The translations under genes were made by a program, and so were the position numbers. This document shows positions 1 to 10,790 of a stretch of 64,000 nucleotides of DNA, one piece after another. This stretch comes from an uncultured Oscillospiraceae bacterium (GTDB lineage Bacteria; Bacillota; Clostridia; Oscillospirales; Oscillospiraceae): contig CAJOEH010000004.1 of assembly GCA_905233385.1 (NCBI GenBank), positions 18,176-82,175 on the forward strand, read 5' to 3'. Position 1 is the stretch's first letter, and each line of letters begins with the position of its first letter. The notes under the pieces are model-generated. The model did no database searches. It had not been told where the DNA came from and saw nothing but the letters and a program-made list of their open reading frames with translations.

Positions 1-241
1 TCTGCGCCTCCTCATAGGAAAGAGAATCCACGCTGCCGTTCACGGCGACGTCGCCGCCGTCGATGGAGAGCGTTTTCAAGTGCAGACCGCTGCCGCGGAC
101 AATTAAAACGCCGCGTGCTGTGTGCAGTACGACGGCGTTTTCATCAAAGCTTTCTACCTCGCGCACGCCGCTGACGGACAGCTTTTCCCGATTGTCCAGC
201 CGCAGTTCATGCGGTTCGGCGCGATTGATCTCGTTTGCCAT
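1..241 (-). CDS. yabP: Sporulation protein YabP (partial, C-terminus outside window)
   Basis: Reading the minus strand from 241 gives a protein beginning MANEINRAEPHELRLDNRE and continuing through a beta-rich core (SVSGVREVESFDE, GVLIVRGSGLHLKTL, DGGDVAVNGSVDSL). This is the pattern of the YabP/YqfC family, small proteins needed for spore coat or cortex formation in endospore formers. Eighty codons are visible; family members are about 90-100 residues, so only the tail is missing. An in-frame ATG lies at 247, but GGAGGG abuts it and is 6-7 nt from the ATG at 241, so 241 is preferred. It follows the kinase-like gene by 44 nt on the same strand. Family assignment is by motif reading and is fairly secure. 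Confidence 0.8.
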   Translation of the reverse strand, partial: MANEINRAEPHELRLDNREKLSVSGVREVESFDENAVVLHTARGVLIVRGSGLHLKTLSIDGGDVAVNGSVDSLSYEEAQ

Positions 242-259
242 GCGCATCCCTCCGCAGTA

Positions 260-289
260 TATATACGGAGGAGAGCGTGGATTTATTAC
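260..289 (-). promoter_or_regulatory. Possible sigma-E-like promoter for yabP
   Basis: On the minus strand GTAATAA (289-283) is separated by 15 nt from CGTATATA (267-260), about 20 nt upstream of the yabP start. The layout resembles mother-cell sigma-E promoters (an AT-rich -35, then CATAnnnT). It overlaps the stop codon of the upstream gene. The match is loose; this is an inference from yabP biology as much as from sequence. Confidence 0.25.
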
Positions 290-1359
290 GGAACTTCGTT
301 CGGATCGTAGAGTTTTGCGTCCAGCACCTCCGACAGTTCCACCAGACCCTGATGGAAGCGCGGCGGCGGCAGGACGATGCCGGAGGAACGAAGCGGCAGG
401 GGCGTGCGTTTCAGAGAGAGGGAGAAGGTCACGGCGGCGCCGCCGTTTTCTCCCGAGGCGACAGTCAGCGTGCCGTCGTGCAGGCGCGCGATCTCGCGGG
501 TGATCGAAAGGCCGAGCCCGATGCCGCGCCGCGAATCGCCGACCTCCTGCCGGTTGAAGCGGTCGAAGAGGGAGGAAAGGAGTTCGCGGGGAATGCCGCT
601 GCCGCTGTCGCTGAGGGTGATCAGAAGCAGGTCGTCCTCCTTGCGCGCGGAGAGCCTGACCGCGCCGCCCTTCGGCGTATAGCTCAGGGCGTTGGCGAGC
701 AGGTTGTAAAGGGCGCGCTGCAAAAGCTCCGCGTCCACGTCCGCGCTGACCGGCGCGTCGAGCGGAACGTATTCCAGCGCCCGGCCGGTGGAGCTGACGA
801 GCGGCTCCGCTTCTTGCAGGAAGGCGTCGAAGAACGCGCCTATATCGGTCGGGGCGCGGCGCAGGGTCTTGCGGTGGAGCAGAAGCTCGCTGCCGTCCGC
901 CATCTGATTGCACAGGCGGATAAACTGATAAATCGACTGGTTGAGGCGGGCGGCGGCTTCCTTCGCGCCGGCAGCCTCGCCGAGATTCTCAAACAGCGCG
1001 TCCGCCGCGCTGACCAACGCGTGCAGCGGCTTGCGCAGGGACACGGAGGCGCTGAACAGCGCCGAGGCGGAGGCTTCGCTCTCCGCTTCGCAGCGGTTGG
1101 CGACGAACAGCGCGCCGTCCTCCGCGGCGCGGACGGAGGCGTCGTAGGCCTTGCCGTCGATCGTCAGCGGGAGCATCAGCGTGCCGGCGCGGTCCCACTG
1201 TGAGAACAGCGTTTCGCCGCCCTCCAGCACCGCGCTCAGCGCCGCGCCCTCTTCCAGAAGGGAACGCGCCGCGCCGTTGCGCCAGCAGACGATCCCGTCG
1301 CGGGCGAAAAAGGCCGGCTGTGAAAACAGCTCCAGTATCTGCTTCATCTGTTCCTGCAT
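286..1359 (-). CDS. Sensor histidine kinase-like protein lacking the H-box histidine
   Basis: A 357-residue soluble protein. Residues 1-90 form a PAS-like N-terminal region ([19 protein letters not shown]), about 98-160 a helical dimerisation-like segment, and 205-318 a GHKL ATPase domain with N-box ([12 protein letters not shown]), G1 (DSGSGIP, 251-257), F-box (LFDRFNR) and G2 (GIGLGLSI, 279-286). The H-box should read S-H-E-L-R-x-P-L; here it reads S105-V-S-L-R-K-P-L112, so valine 106 replaces the phospho-acceptor histidine. His113 lies one turn later but is not at the canonical site. No membrane segment and no adjacent response regulator are seen. The ATG at 1359 is chosen because AAGGAGGTGG precedes it by 6 nt; the frame remains open further upstream without a ribosome-binding site. 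The protein may bind ATP without acting as a classical kinase. Confidence 0.75.
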   Translation of the reverse strand: MQEQMKQILELFSQPAFFARDGIVCWRNGAARSLLEEGAALSAVLEGGETLFSQWDRAGTLMLPLTIDGKAYDASVRAAEDGALFVANRCEAESEASASALFSASVSLRKPLHALVSAADALFENLGEAAGAKEAAARLNQSIYQFIRLCNQMADGSELLLHRKTLRRAPTDIGAFFDAFLQEAEPLVSSTGRALEYVPLDAPVSADVDAELLQRALYNLLANALSYTPKGGAVRLSARKEDDLLLITLSDSGSGIPRELLSSLFDRFNRQEVGDSRRGIGLGLSITREIARLHDGTLTVASGENGGAAVTFSLSLKRTPLPLRSSGIVLPPPRFHQGLVELSEVLDAKLYDPNEVP

Positions 1360-1404
1360 GCGTTCCACCTCCTTCGTAGTATCCGAAGCTCCGCAAGAAT
1401 TACA

Positions 1405-1436
1405 ATGGGAATACTTCCCATGTCGAACCATGTCGA
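1405..1436. other. Leader hairpin and duplicated CCATGTCGA box
   Basis: A perfect ATGGGAA-TAC-TTCCCAT hairpin (1405-1421) is directly followed by two copies of CCATGTCGA (1418-1426 and 1428-1436). They lie in the roughly 90-nt untranslated leader between the kinase-like gene and its promoter. Such paired boxes could be an operator or a leader RNA element; function is unknown. Confidence 0.35.
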
Positions 1437-1448
1437 GATTCTGCGTAT

Positions 1449-1477
1449 ATTCTAACTGATTTTTCGCGAAAACGCAA
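1449..1477 (-). promoter_or_regulatory. Sigma-A promoter of the kinase-like gene
   Basis: On the minus strand TTGCGT (1477-1472), a 17-nt spacer and TAGAAT (1454-1449), about 90 nt before the start codon at 1359. It is back to back with the uvrA promoter. Confidence 0.6.
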
Positions 1478-1508
1478 GGTCGAAAGAAAGTTTTCGTGCA
1501 ATTTGCGG

Positions 1509-1537
1509 TTGCCGCGCCGAAAAAGATATGATATAAT
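1509..1537 (+). promoter_or_regulatory. Sigma-A promoter of uvrA
   Basis: TTGCCG (1509-1514), a 17-nt spacer and a consensus TATAAT (1532-1537), 30 nt upstream of the uvrA start. GGAGG at 1557-1561 is the ribosome-binding site. No SOS box is recognisable by eye. Confidence 0.75.
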
Positions 1538-1567
1538 AAAACTTCAAAAACAACGCGGAGGCGGACT

Positions 1568-4400
<2,833 letters not shown>

Positions 4401-4408
<8 letters not shown>

Positions 4409-5048
4409 ACGGAAAAACCTCCCGCGTACGCCGGATTCCATGACGGACGCGGAGCTCCTCGCGCTCCTGCTGCAATTCACGCGGGACGACGCGAATGAGC
4501 TTGCCGAAAAGATCCTCGCGCAGTTTCCGAGCATCGCCGACGTGATGGAGGCGGGGAAGGAAGACCTCGCAGCCGTCGAGGGCATGGACGACGATACGAT
4601 CCTGCTCCTGCGCCTCGTGCCGGAACTGCACCGCCGCTATTTCCTATCGCGCTCCCGCGCCGAGACCCGCCTGACCGACAGCCACGATTACGGCAGCTAC
4701 CTGCTCCCGTACTTCTACGGCGCGCGCGACGAAATGGTCTACCTCCTCCTGCTTGACGGCGCGGGGCGGGTCATCAACTGCCGGATGCTCGGCAAGGGCA
4801 CGGTCAGCTCCGCCAGCGTGCCGATCCGCAAGCTCGTGCAGGAGGCGCTGACGGCGAACGCGGCGGCGGTCGTGCTGGCGCACAATCATCCAGCCGGCCT
4901 CGCGCTGCCGTCCAAGGAGGACGTGGAGATCACGCTCCGTCTGCGCGAGGCGCTGGAAGTCATGGACATCGTGCTGCTGGACCATATCGTGGTCGCGGAC
5001 GACGACTTCGTCTCCCTCCGCGACAGCGGCTATCTGCGCAGGCTCTGA
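4401..5048 (+). CDS. radC: RadC-family JAB/MPN+ domain protein
   Basis: A 215-residue protein with an N-terminal helix-hairpin-helix region (residues about 10-70, [17 protein letters not shown]) and a JAB/MPN+ metalloprotease-like domain (about 95-215). The metal motif HNHPAG (161-166) is followed by ...KEDVEIT, matching the family HNHPSG(x8)D pattern with Ala for Ser. RadC proteins were once linked to recombination repair; their biochemical role remains unclear. The start overlaps the end of uvrA by 8 nt, with the ribosome-binding region inside uvrA. The pairing with uvrA suggests a DNA-repair unit but is only contextual. Confidence 0.9.
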
Positions 5049-5055
5049 AACGGCC

Positions 5056-5121
5056 CGCTCCGTAGGGAGCGAGGCCTCATCGCTCCGCTTCGTTATCGCG
5101 GAGGCGCCAGGGGGCGCCTCC
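5056..5121. repeat. Pair of palindromes downstream of radC
   Basis: CGCTCC-gtag-GGAGCG (5056-5071) is followed by a perfect 9-bp stem GGAGGCGCC-aggg-GGCGCCTCC (5100-5121). No T-run follows, so this is a repeat-type palindrome rather than a clear intrinsic terminator, though it could slow transcription. Confidence 0.5.
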
Positions 5122-5138
5122 CTGCGATTGACTCTTAT

Positions 5139-5164
5139 ATCGTAAAGAATTATCGTAAAGAATT
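5139..5164 (+). repeat. Tandem 13-bp repeat upstream of the ABC permease
   Basis: ATCGTAAAGAATT is repeated exactly, head to tail, at 5139-5151 and 5152-5164, ending about 38 nt before the permease start. The position would suit a two-site operator, but no regulator gene is adjacent. Confidence 0.6.
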
Positions 5165-5201
5165 ACAAAAACTGACAATTTGCGAGAAAGGAGGAACCTG
5201 T

Positions 5202-8200
5202 ATGATCGTCAGAAACGGTTTGGCAGCCGCGAGGCGCACGCCGCTGAAATCCGTATTGTTTTTCATTCTGATCTTCGCTCTGGTCACGGCGCTGATCCTC
5301 GGTCAGACGCTGCGCTCGGTCTGCAGTTCTCTCCTTGAACGCTGCGAAACGACCTATCAGACCACCGCGCTCCTGGAATACCAGGGCAGCCAGTACCCCG
5401 ACCGCGGCGCGTTCGATCCGGACGCCGCCGCGCTGCGGGAAGCGATCGATTTCGACGCTTTGCTCGGGCGCGACTGCGTGCTCGCGTGCGACCGCAGCGA
5501 GATGGCGATCGTCGCGGTGCAGGGGCTGGAAAGCACCCGCAAGATGATGCCCGCGCCGAACGTCGTGATCGGCAGAATCGCGGTTTATTCCGTGAACAGG
5601 ACGGCGCAGCTGCGCGAGACGCTGTATTCGCCGACGCTGCGCGACGGCTCGGTCTTCCGACTGGATGCGGAGGCGTACGGCCTGGAGGCCGGTCATCAGT
5701 ATCTGGTCTGCGGCATCACCGACGGCAGCGTGGGAGGCTCCGTGCCGGTGGAGCTCGGCTCCGTCTATAATCACGCCGCGGAACGGCAGGGCAAGACGCT
5801 TGCCTGCGCCTGGGTGGACGTGACCGAGACCGGGTTGGATGCGACCGATCCGGCGCAGGCGCCTTTCTACGAGATGGCCGCCGCCTATGAAACGATCAAC
5901 CGCGCGCTCTATGCGCAGGTCAGCGCGGATCTCAGCCTTCTCGACCCGTTCTCGCAGGGAGAATACACGATCCGGCAGGGAGAGATCTACACGCCGGAGC
6001 AGGCGCAAACCGGCGCGTACTGCATGCTGCCGGAGAACGTGGCAAACCGGCTCGGTCTGGAGCCGGGAGACGAGATCAGCTTTTCGCTGATGCCGACGGA
6101 CGACACCCCGCTGCATTGCTGGTGGCCCGGCGGCGAGCCGCTGAAAGAAAAGACCTATACCGTATCCGGCGTTATCAGCTCCACGGCGGAGTCCGCTCCG
6201 CTGATCTACCTTTCCGAGACGGAAGGAGAGACCGGCTTCTGCGGCTACACGCTCGGCACGCTGCTGCTGAAAAACGGCACGCCGCAGGCGGAGCTGGACG
6301 CGCTGGAAGCGATGCTTCCTCCGGGCGTGGTCACGACGGTCTACGACCAGGGCTACGCCGCCACCGTGGAGGCGATCACGGAGCTGAACGCCAACGCGAA
6401 CATCCTGACCGCCGTCGTCGCGGCTGCGGTGCTCTCCGTTCTGGTCCTCTTCGCCTCCCTGCTGATCGGACGGCAGGAGGAGACCCTCGTCACGATGTAC
6501 ATGCTCGGCACGCAGAGGAAGAAGCTGCGGCTCTATACCGCGGTCAACGCGCTTGCCGTCCTGCTGCCCGCGGTCGCGGCGGCGATGATCGCCGCGCGGT
6601 CGCTGTACGGCAGACTGGCGGAGCTGGTCTTCCGCTCCATTCCGACTCCCGGCACGGGACCGCTCCGTTTCAGCAACGAAAACCTCGGCGTGACCCGCGC
6701 CGTAGCGGAAGACGTAGAGATCCCGTGGCAGCCCGGCGCGGTGTGCGCGGCGGCGGTCGTCGCCGTATCGCTGCTGCTGTGCCTGTTCTGGCTTTCGAGG
6801 ATCCTGCGCCGGATGAACGCGGGCAAGAAAGTGAAGCGGAAAAAGCCCGGCAGGATCAAAGAAACGCGCGCCGCGACCTGCGGCAGAGGCGCGGGCAAGT
6901 TCCTGCTGCTTTCCGTCCTGCGCGGCGGGTTCCGCACCCTCGTTCCGATCGCGCTCTGCCTCGTCATGGTGCTTTCCATGGCGGTGATGGACGGCGTGCT
7001 CCGCACGTTCCGGGAGCGCAAGCAGGCCATCGACGAGAACACCGTAATTTCGGGCTATTTTACGGATTACTCCGGCAAGCGGCAGTTCGATCTGCTGCTG
7101 ACGGAACGCAGCACGGAAGCGATGGAGAACAGCGACCTGTTTACCGACTTCCAGTTCTCCAGCACCGACCCGTATAAGGTGCTTCGGGTCGTCAGCCGCG
7201 CGGAGATCTCCGCGGACGGCACGGTAACGGATCGGGAAGTGGACGAGGAAGCCTTCGTGGAAGTGCCGCCCTACGGCTCCTTCGCGTATGAGAACTTCAT
7301 CGGCAACCTGATGCTCGGCCCGCGGCTCGTCTATACGACCGATCTGCGCGCCTCGGCGGAGTTCGCCGGCGCGGACCTCCCCGAGATCACCTGGCTTCCC
7401 GGCTGGGACGAGAACTTCTTCTCGATGGAGTGGGAGTCATTCACCGACGTGGTGAATCCGGATGCGAACTACGGTTATACGATCTTCGGCGAGGATCACC
7501 GGCTGATGGATATCGTGGTGCCGGAGAGCTTCCTGAAGGAGTACGGCGTTTCGCTCGGCGACACGGTGGAGCTGATGCTGACCGATGAAGCGTACTGCGA
7601 GACCTACCGCATCATCGGAAGCTTCCATTCCGCGATGAGCACGATGTATCTCTACACCCGCATGGATAACGCCTCGAAAGTCATCCTGTGGCAAAGAGAG
7701 AATTTCCCGGAGCCGATCGAGATCCTTGCGATCCGCGCTAACCGCTCCTGCGGGATCTTCGCGCTGGAAGATACCACGCGGCTGGACGAAGCGAAGGACT
7801 TTTTGGAAAATTCCGGTTACTGTCTCGTCCGCACGACCGGCAGATACCGCATCTATCCGATCCTGCGCGACGCGGGCTACCGCGCCGAGGCGGGAAAGCT
7901 CGAGCGTAGCATCCGCTATTTGCAGATCCTCCTGCCGATCCTGGCGGGACTGCTGGCCATCGCGGGCTTTGCCGCCGCCGTGCTGATGCTCGGAAAACGG
8001 AAGAGCGAGATCGGCAGCCTGCGCGCAGTCGGAACGTACCGGCGGCAGGTCTTCGGCGTCTACTTCACGGAGCAGCTGCTCCTGTGCCTGCTCGGCGTCG
8101 CCGTCGGCCTTGCGCTGATCTTCGCGTTCGATCCGGCGGGGATCGCGCGGCTTGCCGCGCCGCTGCGCGCCCTGAGCGCGCTGTCGTTCCCGCTCGGCTA

Positions 8201-8276
8201 CCTGCTGGGCAGCCTGCTCGCCGCCTTCCGCGCGAGCAGAAGCAACATGATGGATCTGATGAAAGAAAGGGAGTGA
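5202..8276 (+). CDS. Large FtsX-type ABC transporter permease
   Basis: A 1024-residue membrane protein of the FtsX/MacB permease superfamily. A first membrane helix (about 15-37) is followed by a roughly 360-residue extracytoplasmic region. Then come hydrophobic segments near 400-422, 445-466 and 515-532 and a short basic cytoplasmic loop (KKVKRKKPGR). A second half starts with a helix near 575-595, a second large external region, and three C-terminal helices from about 905 (ILLPILAGLLAIAGFAAAVLML). This is the duplicated FtsX layout of peptide-resistance or lipoprotein-type exporters. GAAAGGAGG lies just before the ATG. The ATPase gene follows after 5 nt. The substrate cannot be read from sequence. 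Confidence 0.85.
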   Translation: MIVRNGLAAARRTPLKSVLFFILIFALVTALILGQTLRSVCSSLLERCETTYQTTALLEYQGSQYPDRGAFDPDAAALREAIDFDALLGRDCVLACDRSEMAIVAVQGLESTRKMMPAPNVVIGRIAVYSVNRTAQLRETLYSPTLRDGSVFRLDAEAYGLEAGHQYLVCGITDGSVGGSVPVELGSVYNHAAERQGKTLACAWVDVTETGLDATDPAQAPFYEMAAAYETINRALYAQVSADLSLLDPFSQGEYTIRQGEIYTPEQAQTGAYCMLPENVANRLGLEPGDEISFSLMPTDDTPLHCWWPGGEPLKEKTYTVSGVISSTAESAPLIYLSETEGETGFCGYTLGTLLLKNGTPQAELDALEAMLPPGVVTTVYDQGYAATVEAITELNANANILTAVVAAAVLSVLVLFASLLIGRQEETLVTMYMLGTQRKKLRLYTAVNALAVLLPAVAAAMIAARSLYGRLAELVFRSIPTPGTGPLRFSNENLGVTRAVAEDVEIPWQPGAVCAAAVVAVSLLLCLFWLSRILRRMNAGKKVKRKKPGRIKETRAATCGRGAGKFLLLSVLRGGFRTLVPIALCLVMVLSMAVMDGVLRTFRERKQAIDENTVISGYFTDYSGKRQFDLLLTERSTEAMENSDLFTDFQFSSTDPYKVLRVVSRAEISADGTVTDREVDEEAFVEVPPYGSFAYENFIGNLMLGPRLVYTTDLRASAEFAGADLPEITWLPGWDENFFSMEWESFTDVVNPDANYGYTIFGEDHRLMDIVVPESFLKEYGVSLGDTVELMLTDEAYCETYRIIGSFHSAMSTMYLYTRMDNASKVILWQRENFPEPIEILAIRANRSCGIFALEDTTRLDEAKDFLENSGYCLVRTTGRYRIYPILRDAGYRAEAGKLERSIRYLQILLPILAGLLAIAGFAAAVLMLGKRKSEIGSLRAVGTYRRQVFGVYFTEQLLLCLLGVAVGLALIFAFDPAGIARLAAPLRALSALSFPLGYLLGSLLAAFRASRSNMMDLMKERE

Positions 8277-8281
8277 GCGTG

Positions 8282-8953
8282 ATGTATCTGGAACTGAAGG
8301 ACGTACATTTTAGCTATCACAGCAAATGGCAGACGACCGAGGTACTGAAGGGCGTGACCTGCGGCTTCGAGCGCGGCAAGGTCTACGGCATCGTCGGCAA
8401 GTCCGGCTGCGGCAAGAGTACGGCGCTCTCCCTGATGGCGGGACTGGCACTGCCGAGCAGCGGCGACGTGGTGCTGGACGGCGTTGCCACCCGCGATATC
8501 AGCCTTGACGTTTACCGCAGGGAAAAGGTCGCCGTGATCTACCAGAGCTTCCGCCTGCTGCCGCTTCTGACCGTGCTGGAAAACGTGATGTATCCGATGG
8601 AGCTGCGCGGCGTGAAGCGCAAGGAAGCGGAGGAACGCGCGAGCGGCTATCTGCGTGAGGTCGATCTGGAGGAGACGGCGTGGAACCGCTTCCCGTCGAC
8701 GCTTTCCGGCGGCGAGCAGCAGCGCGTGGCGATCGCCCGCGCCCTTGCCTGCGACACAAATCTCCTGCTCGCGGACGAGCCGACCGGCAACCTCGACTAT
8801 GAGAACTCCGAGCGCATTATCGCCATCCTGAAGCGGCTCGCCGCGCAGCATAACTACTGCGTGGTCATCGTGACGCACGACGTGGACGTGATGGACGAGC
8901 TGGACGCCGTCTACAAGATGCGCGACGGCAGGCTCCTGTCCGTCGAGAAATAA
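8282..8953 (+). CDS. ABC transporter ATP-binding protein (LolD/MacB type)
   Basis: A 223-residue ATPase with Walker A GKSGCGKS (39-46), Q-loop ([10 protein letters not shown]), signature LSGGEQQR (141-148), Walker B LLLADEP (161-167) and the switch histidine in VTHDVDV. Length and motifs are those of LolD/FtsE/MacB-like ATPases that drive FtsX-type permeases. The ATG at 8282 is preferred over the GTG at 8279 because AAAGGGAG lies 8 nt upstream, at the end of the permease gene. Together with the preceding permease it forms a complete two-gene exporter. A terminator follows directly. Confidence 0.9.
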   Translation: MYLELKDVHFSYHSKWQTTEVLKGVTCGFERGKVYGIVGKSGCGKSTALSLMAGLALPSSGDVVLDGVATRDISLDVYRREKVAVIYQSFRLLPLLTVLENVMYPMELRGVKRKEAEERASGYLREVDLEETAWNRFPSTLSGGEQQRVAIARALACDTNLLLADEPTGNLDYENSERIIAILKRLAAQHNYCVVIVTHDVDVMDELDAVYKMRDGRLLSVEK

Positions 8954-8978
8954 GAAAACAAGGTGTAAATGCGCACAA

Positions 8979-9012
8979 AAAAGCAGACTGAGATCAAAAT
9001 CAGTCTGCTTTT
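8979..9012 (+). terminator. Intrinsic terminator of the ABC transporter operon
   Basis: AAAAGCAGACTGA and TCAGTCTGCTTTT form a 13-bp stem around GATCAAAA. A near-identical terminator, also reading AAAAGCAGACTGA, closes the second ABC locus at 55211-55243. Confidence 0.8.
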
Positions 9013-9025
9013 CATATTCGGACGG

Positions 9026-9230
9026 TTAATGAAGCTGTCGGCAAAACCGACGAATGAAGACACTCGCTCTGCTCGTTAATGAAGACGGCAACTGCGTTGC
9101 CTAATGAAGCGAAGCCGCCCGCGATCTTTCATTAGCCCGAAGGGCGTCTTCATTAGCGTAAGCGTCTTCATTTTTCATTAGTCCGCCGCGCGGACGTCTT
9201 CAATAACAAACCGCGCGAAACGCGCATTAT
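9026..9230. repeat. TAATGAAG-spaced hairpin array, copy 1
   Basis: This gene-free stretch is an array of small unrelated hairpins separated by the octamer (T)TAATGAAG or its complement CTTCATTA. AATGAAG-type boxes occur at 9026, 9053, 9076 and 9101 in the forward sense and at 9126, 9148, 9166 and 9176 in the reverse sense. Between them sit GTCGG-CCGAC, GGCAAC-GTTGCC, GCCC-GGGC and TCCGC-GCGGA hairpins. The switch of orientation midway lets the whole array fold back on itself. A GCGCG-aaa-CGCGC hairpin at 9213-9225 may end the minus-strand lipoprotein genes. The same kind of array occurs at 55019-55194. Confidence 0.65.
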
Positions 9231-9237
9231 TTCGGGT

Positions 9238-9924
9238 TCAGCCGAGCGACTCGAAGAGTTTCAGAATTTCCAGCGGCGCGCCTTCGCGCTCGCTCGTCAC
9301 GGCCAGCGTATAGAGCAGCTTGCCGCAGGGAAGATACAGGTTCGTCGTGTAGAATTCCGGCTCGGCGTTGCCGATGGTGAGGTTGAGGACGACGTGGTCC
9401 TCTCCGCAGAAGTCCGCGTCAAAGGGCTCGCTTGCAAGCAGACTGTAAGCGTCGCGCTGCGCGTATTCCCGATTCAGCAGCGGGGAGAAATGATTGACGA
9501 GCGCGTCGCTGTCCGGGTCCGCGTCGGGCAGCGGGTTCAGAGACACGCTGATGTCGATGACTCCGGACGTCAGTCCGGCGGTATCGTGCGCGGTGAAGAT
9601 GAGGACGTCCTCTCCGGCGCTGACCGCGTCGTAGACCTCCGCGCGGTCGAGGTCGAGCGGAGCCGTTCCGATCACTTCGTCCGTCACGACGATGGCGCCG
9701 CCCTCCTCCCAGCCGTCGGGGAAGGGGAAAGCGATACCGAGCGTTACGTTTTTGTAGACGCCGCCGTCGACCACGCCGATGTCCACGTCAGGAATGCCCT
9801 CCGCGTCGTCGGAGCGGTGAATCTCCCGGGGCTCTTTCCCGCTCTTTTCCAGATCGGACGAGGAAGCGCAGGCGGTCAGCGCGATCGCCAGCAGGAGCAG
9901 CAGCGCGATGATACGTGTTTTCAT
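9238..9924 (-). CDS. Lipoprotein of unknown function (paralogue of the next gene)
   Basis: A 228-residue secreted lipoprotein: lysine-arginine start, hydrophobic core LLLLLAIALTAC with the lipobox cysteine near 19, then an acidic mature domain of about 200 residues. I recognise no named domain. It shares with the gene upstream (9948-10703) the same signal peptide style, a VDGGVYKN...FPxGW segment, an aligned run of beta strands, a FCGxxH segment and the C-terminal LFESLG, so the two arose by duplication. AAGGAGAAAGG precedes the ATG. The genes are 23 nt apart and probably co-transcribed from 10765. The role at the cell surface is unknown. Confidence 0.75.
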   Translation of the reverse strand: MKTRIIALLLLLAIALTACASSSDLEKSGKEPREIHRSDDAEGIPDVDIGVVDGGVYKNVTLGIAFPFPDGWEEGGAIVVTDEVIGTAPLDLDRAEVYDAVSAGEDVLIFTAHDTAGLTSGVIDISVSLNPLPDADPDSDALVNHFSPLLNREYAQRDAYSLLASEPFDADFCGEDHVVLNLTIGNAEPEFYTTNLYLPCGKLLYTLAVTSEREGAPLEILKLFESLG

Positions 9925-9947
9925 GTGAGACCTTTCTCCTTTACCGG

Positions 9948-10703
9948 TCAGCCGAGCGATTCAAACAGGTTCAGAATCTCCGCGGACTTCGATTCCTGCG
10001 TGGTGGAAATGGTGATGGTGTAGAGAAGATCGCCGCGGGGCAGGCACAGGACCGTCTCGTAAAGCTGAATGCCGCTGGTTTCGCAGGTGACGGAGATCGC
10101 GGGATGCTTTTGCCCGCAGAATTCCAGTTCAACGGTTTCGCTGACGATGTTCTGCATCATGCCGGTCTGCTCCAGCTGCGACTTGACCTGCGCGGCGGAC
10201 AGCGTGACGATCGTCGCTTCATCCAGGCCGGGCAGCATCATCTTTGACGCCGCGATGTTGACGGACGACATACTGGCGGTTTGCGCCGCGCAGAAGAAAA
10301 TGACGGAGCCGCCGTTTTCGATCGCGGTGGAGATCCCGGCGCTGTCAAACGCCTGTACGACCATGTTGTTCAGAGCGGCGATCTCGTTTTCGCTGTAGAT
10401 ATACCATCCCGAGGGGAACGTGCCGGTGACGCCGATCGTCTCGTTTTTGTAGGCGCTGCCGTCGAGCGAGCCGAGATCAACGTCCGCGGGGTACTGCTGC
10501 TGCGTTTCCGTCGGCGCTTCGGTCGGCGCTTCCGTCGGGGCCTCCGTCGGCGCTTCGGTCGGCGCTTCGGTCGGAGCTTCCGTCGGCTTGGCGGGGATCG
10601 ACGCTTCGGTGGCCGCCTCGGTGTCCGTTGTGCCGGTCTTCGGCGCGCAGGCGGCCAGCGCGATCACAAGCAGGAGCAGCAGGGCAATCATACGTTTTCT
10701 CAT
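9948..10703 (-). CDS. Lipoprotein with PTEA-repeat linker, unknown function
   Basis: A 251-residue lipoprotein starting MRKRMIALLLLLVIALAAC (lipobox LAAC). Residues about 35-70 are a threonine-, glutamate- and proline-rich linker with a run of PTEA tetrapeptides, a spacer that would hold the globular part away from the membrane. The remaining 170 residues match the neighbour at 9238-9924 (SLDGSAYKNETIGV, FPSGWYI, FCGQKHP, LFESLG) and have no domain I can name. The start at 10703 is chosen because AAGGAGGAC lies 8 nt upstream; an upstream extension of 19 codons lacks a signal and a ribosome-binding site. It is the first gene of a two-gene unit driven by the promoter at 10737-10765. Confidence 0.75.
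   Translation of the reverse strand: MRKRMIALLLLLVIALAACAPKTGTTDTEAATEASIPAKPTEAPTEAPTEAPTEAPTEAPTEAPTETQQQYPADVDLGSLDGSAYKNETIGVTGTFPSGWYIYSENEIAALNNMVVQAFDSAGISTAIENGGSVIFFCAAQTASMSSVNIAASKMMLPGLDEATIVTLSAAQVKSQLEQTGMMQNIVSETVELEFCGQKHPAISVTCETSGIQLYETVLCLPRGDLLYTITISTTQESKSAEILNLFESLG
10505..10588 (-). repeat. 12-bp tandem repeat encoding the PTEA linker
   Basis: Seven near-identical 12-bp units (plus-strand GCTTCGGTCGGC and variants) lie in frame inside the lipoprotein gene. Unit number is likely to vary between strains by slippage. Confidence 0.8.
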
Positions 10704-10736
10704 AGGACAGGTCCTCCTTGGTTTCAGATTGCTATC

Positions 10737-10765
10737 ATCATACCATACTTGCGGCGGCATGTAAA
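10737..10765 (-). promoter_or_regulatory. Sigma-A promoter of the lipoprotein pair
   Basis: On the minus strand TTTACA (10765-10760), a 17-nt spacer and TATGAT (10742-10737), 34 nt upstream of the start codon at 10703. Confidence 0.7.
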
Positions 10766-10790
10766 GCGAAACGGCAAAAAGGTGAAAAAA

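Noticed and set aside
5100..5121. Intrinsic terminator of uvrA-radC
   Set aside because: The 9-bp GC stem lacks a T-run on either strand, so it is listed as a palindromic repeat only.
9026..9230. CRISPR array
   Set aside because: The repeated unit is only 7-9 bp, changes orientation midway, and the spacers are themselves palindromes; no cas genes are present.
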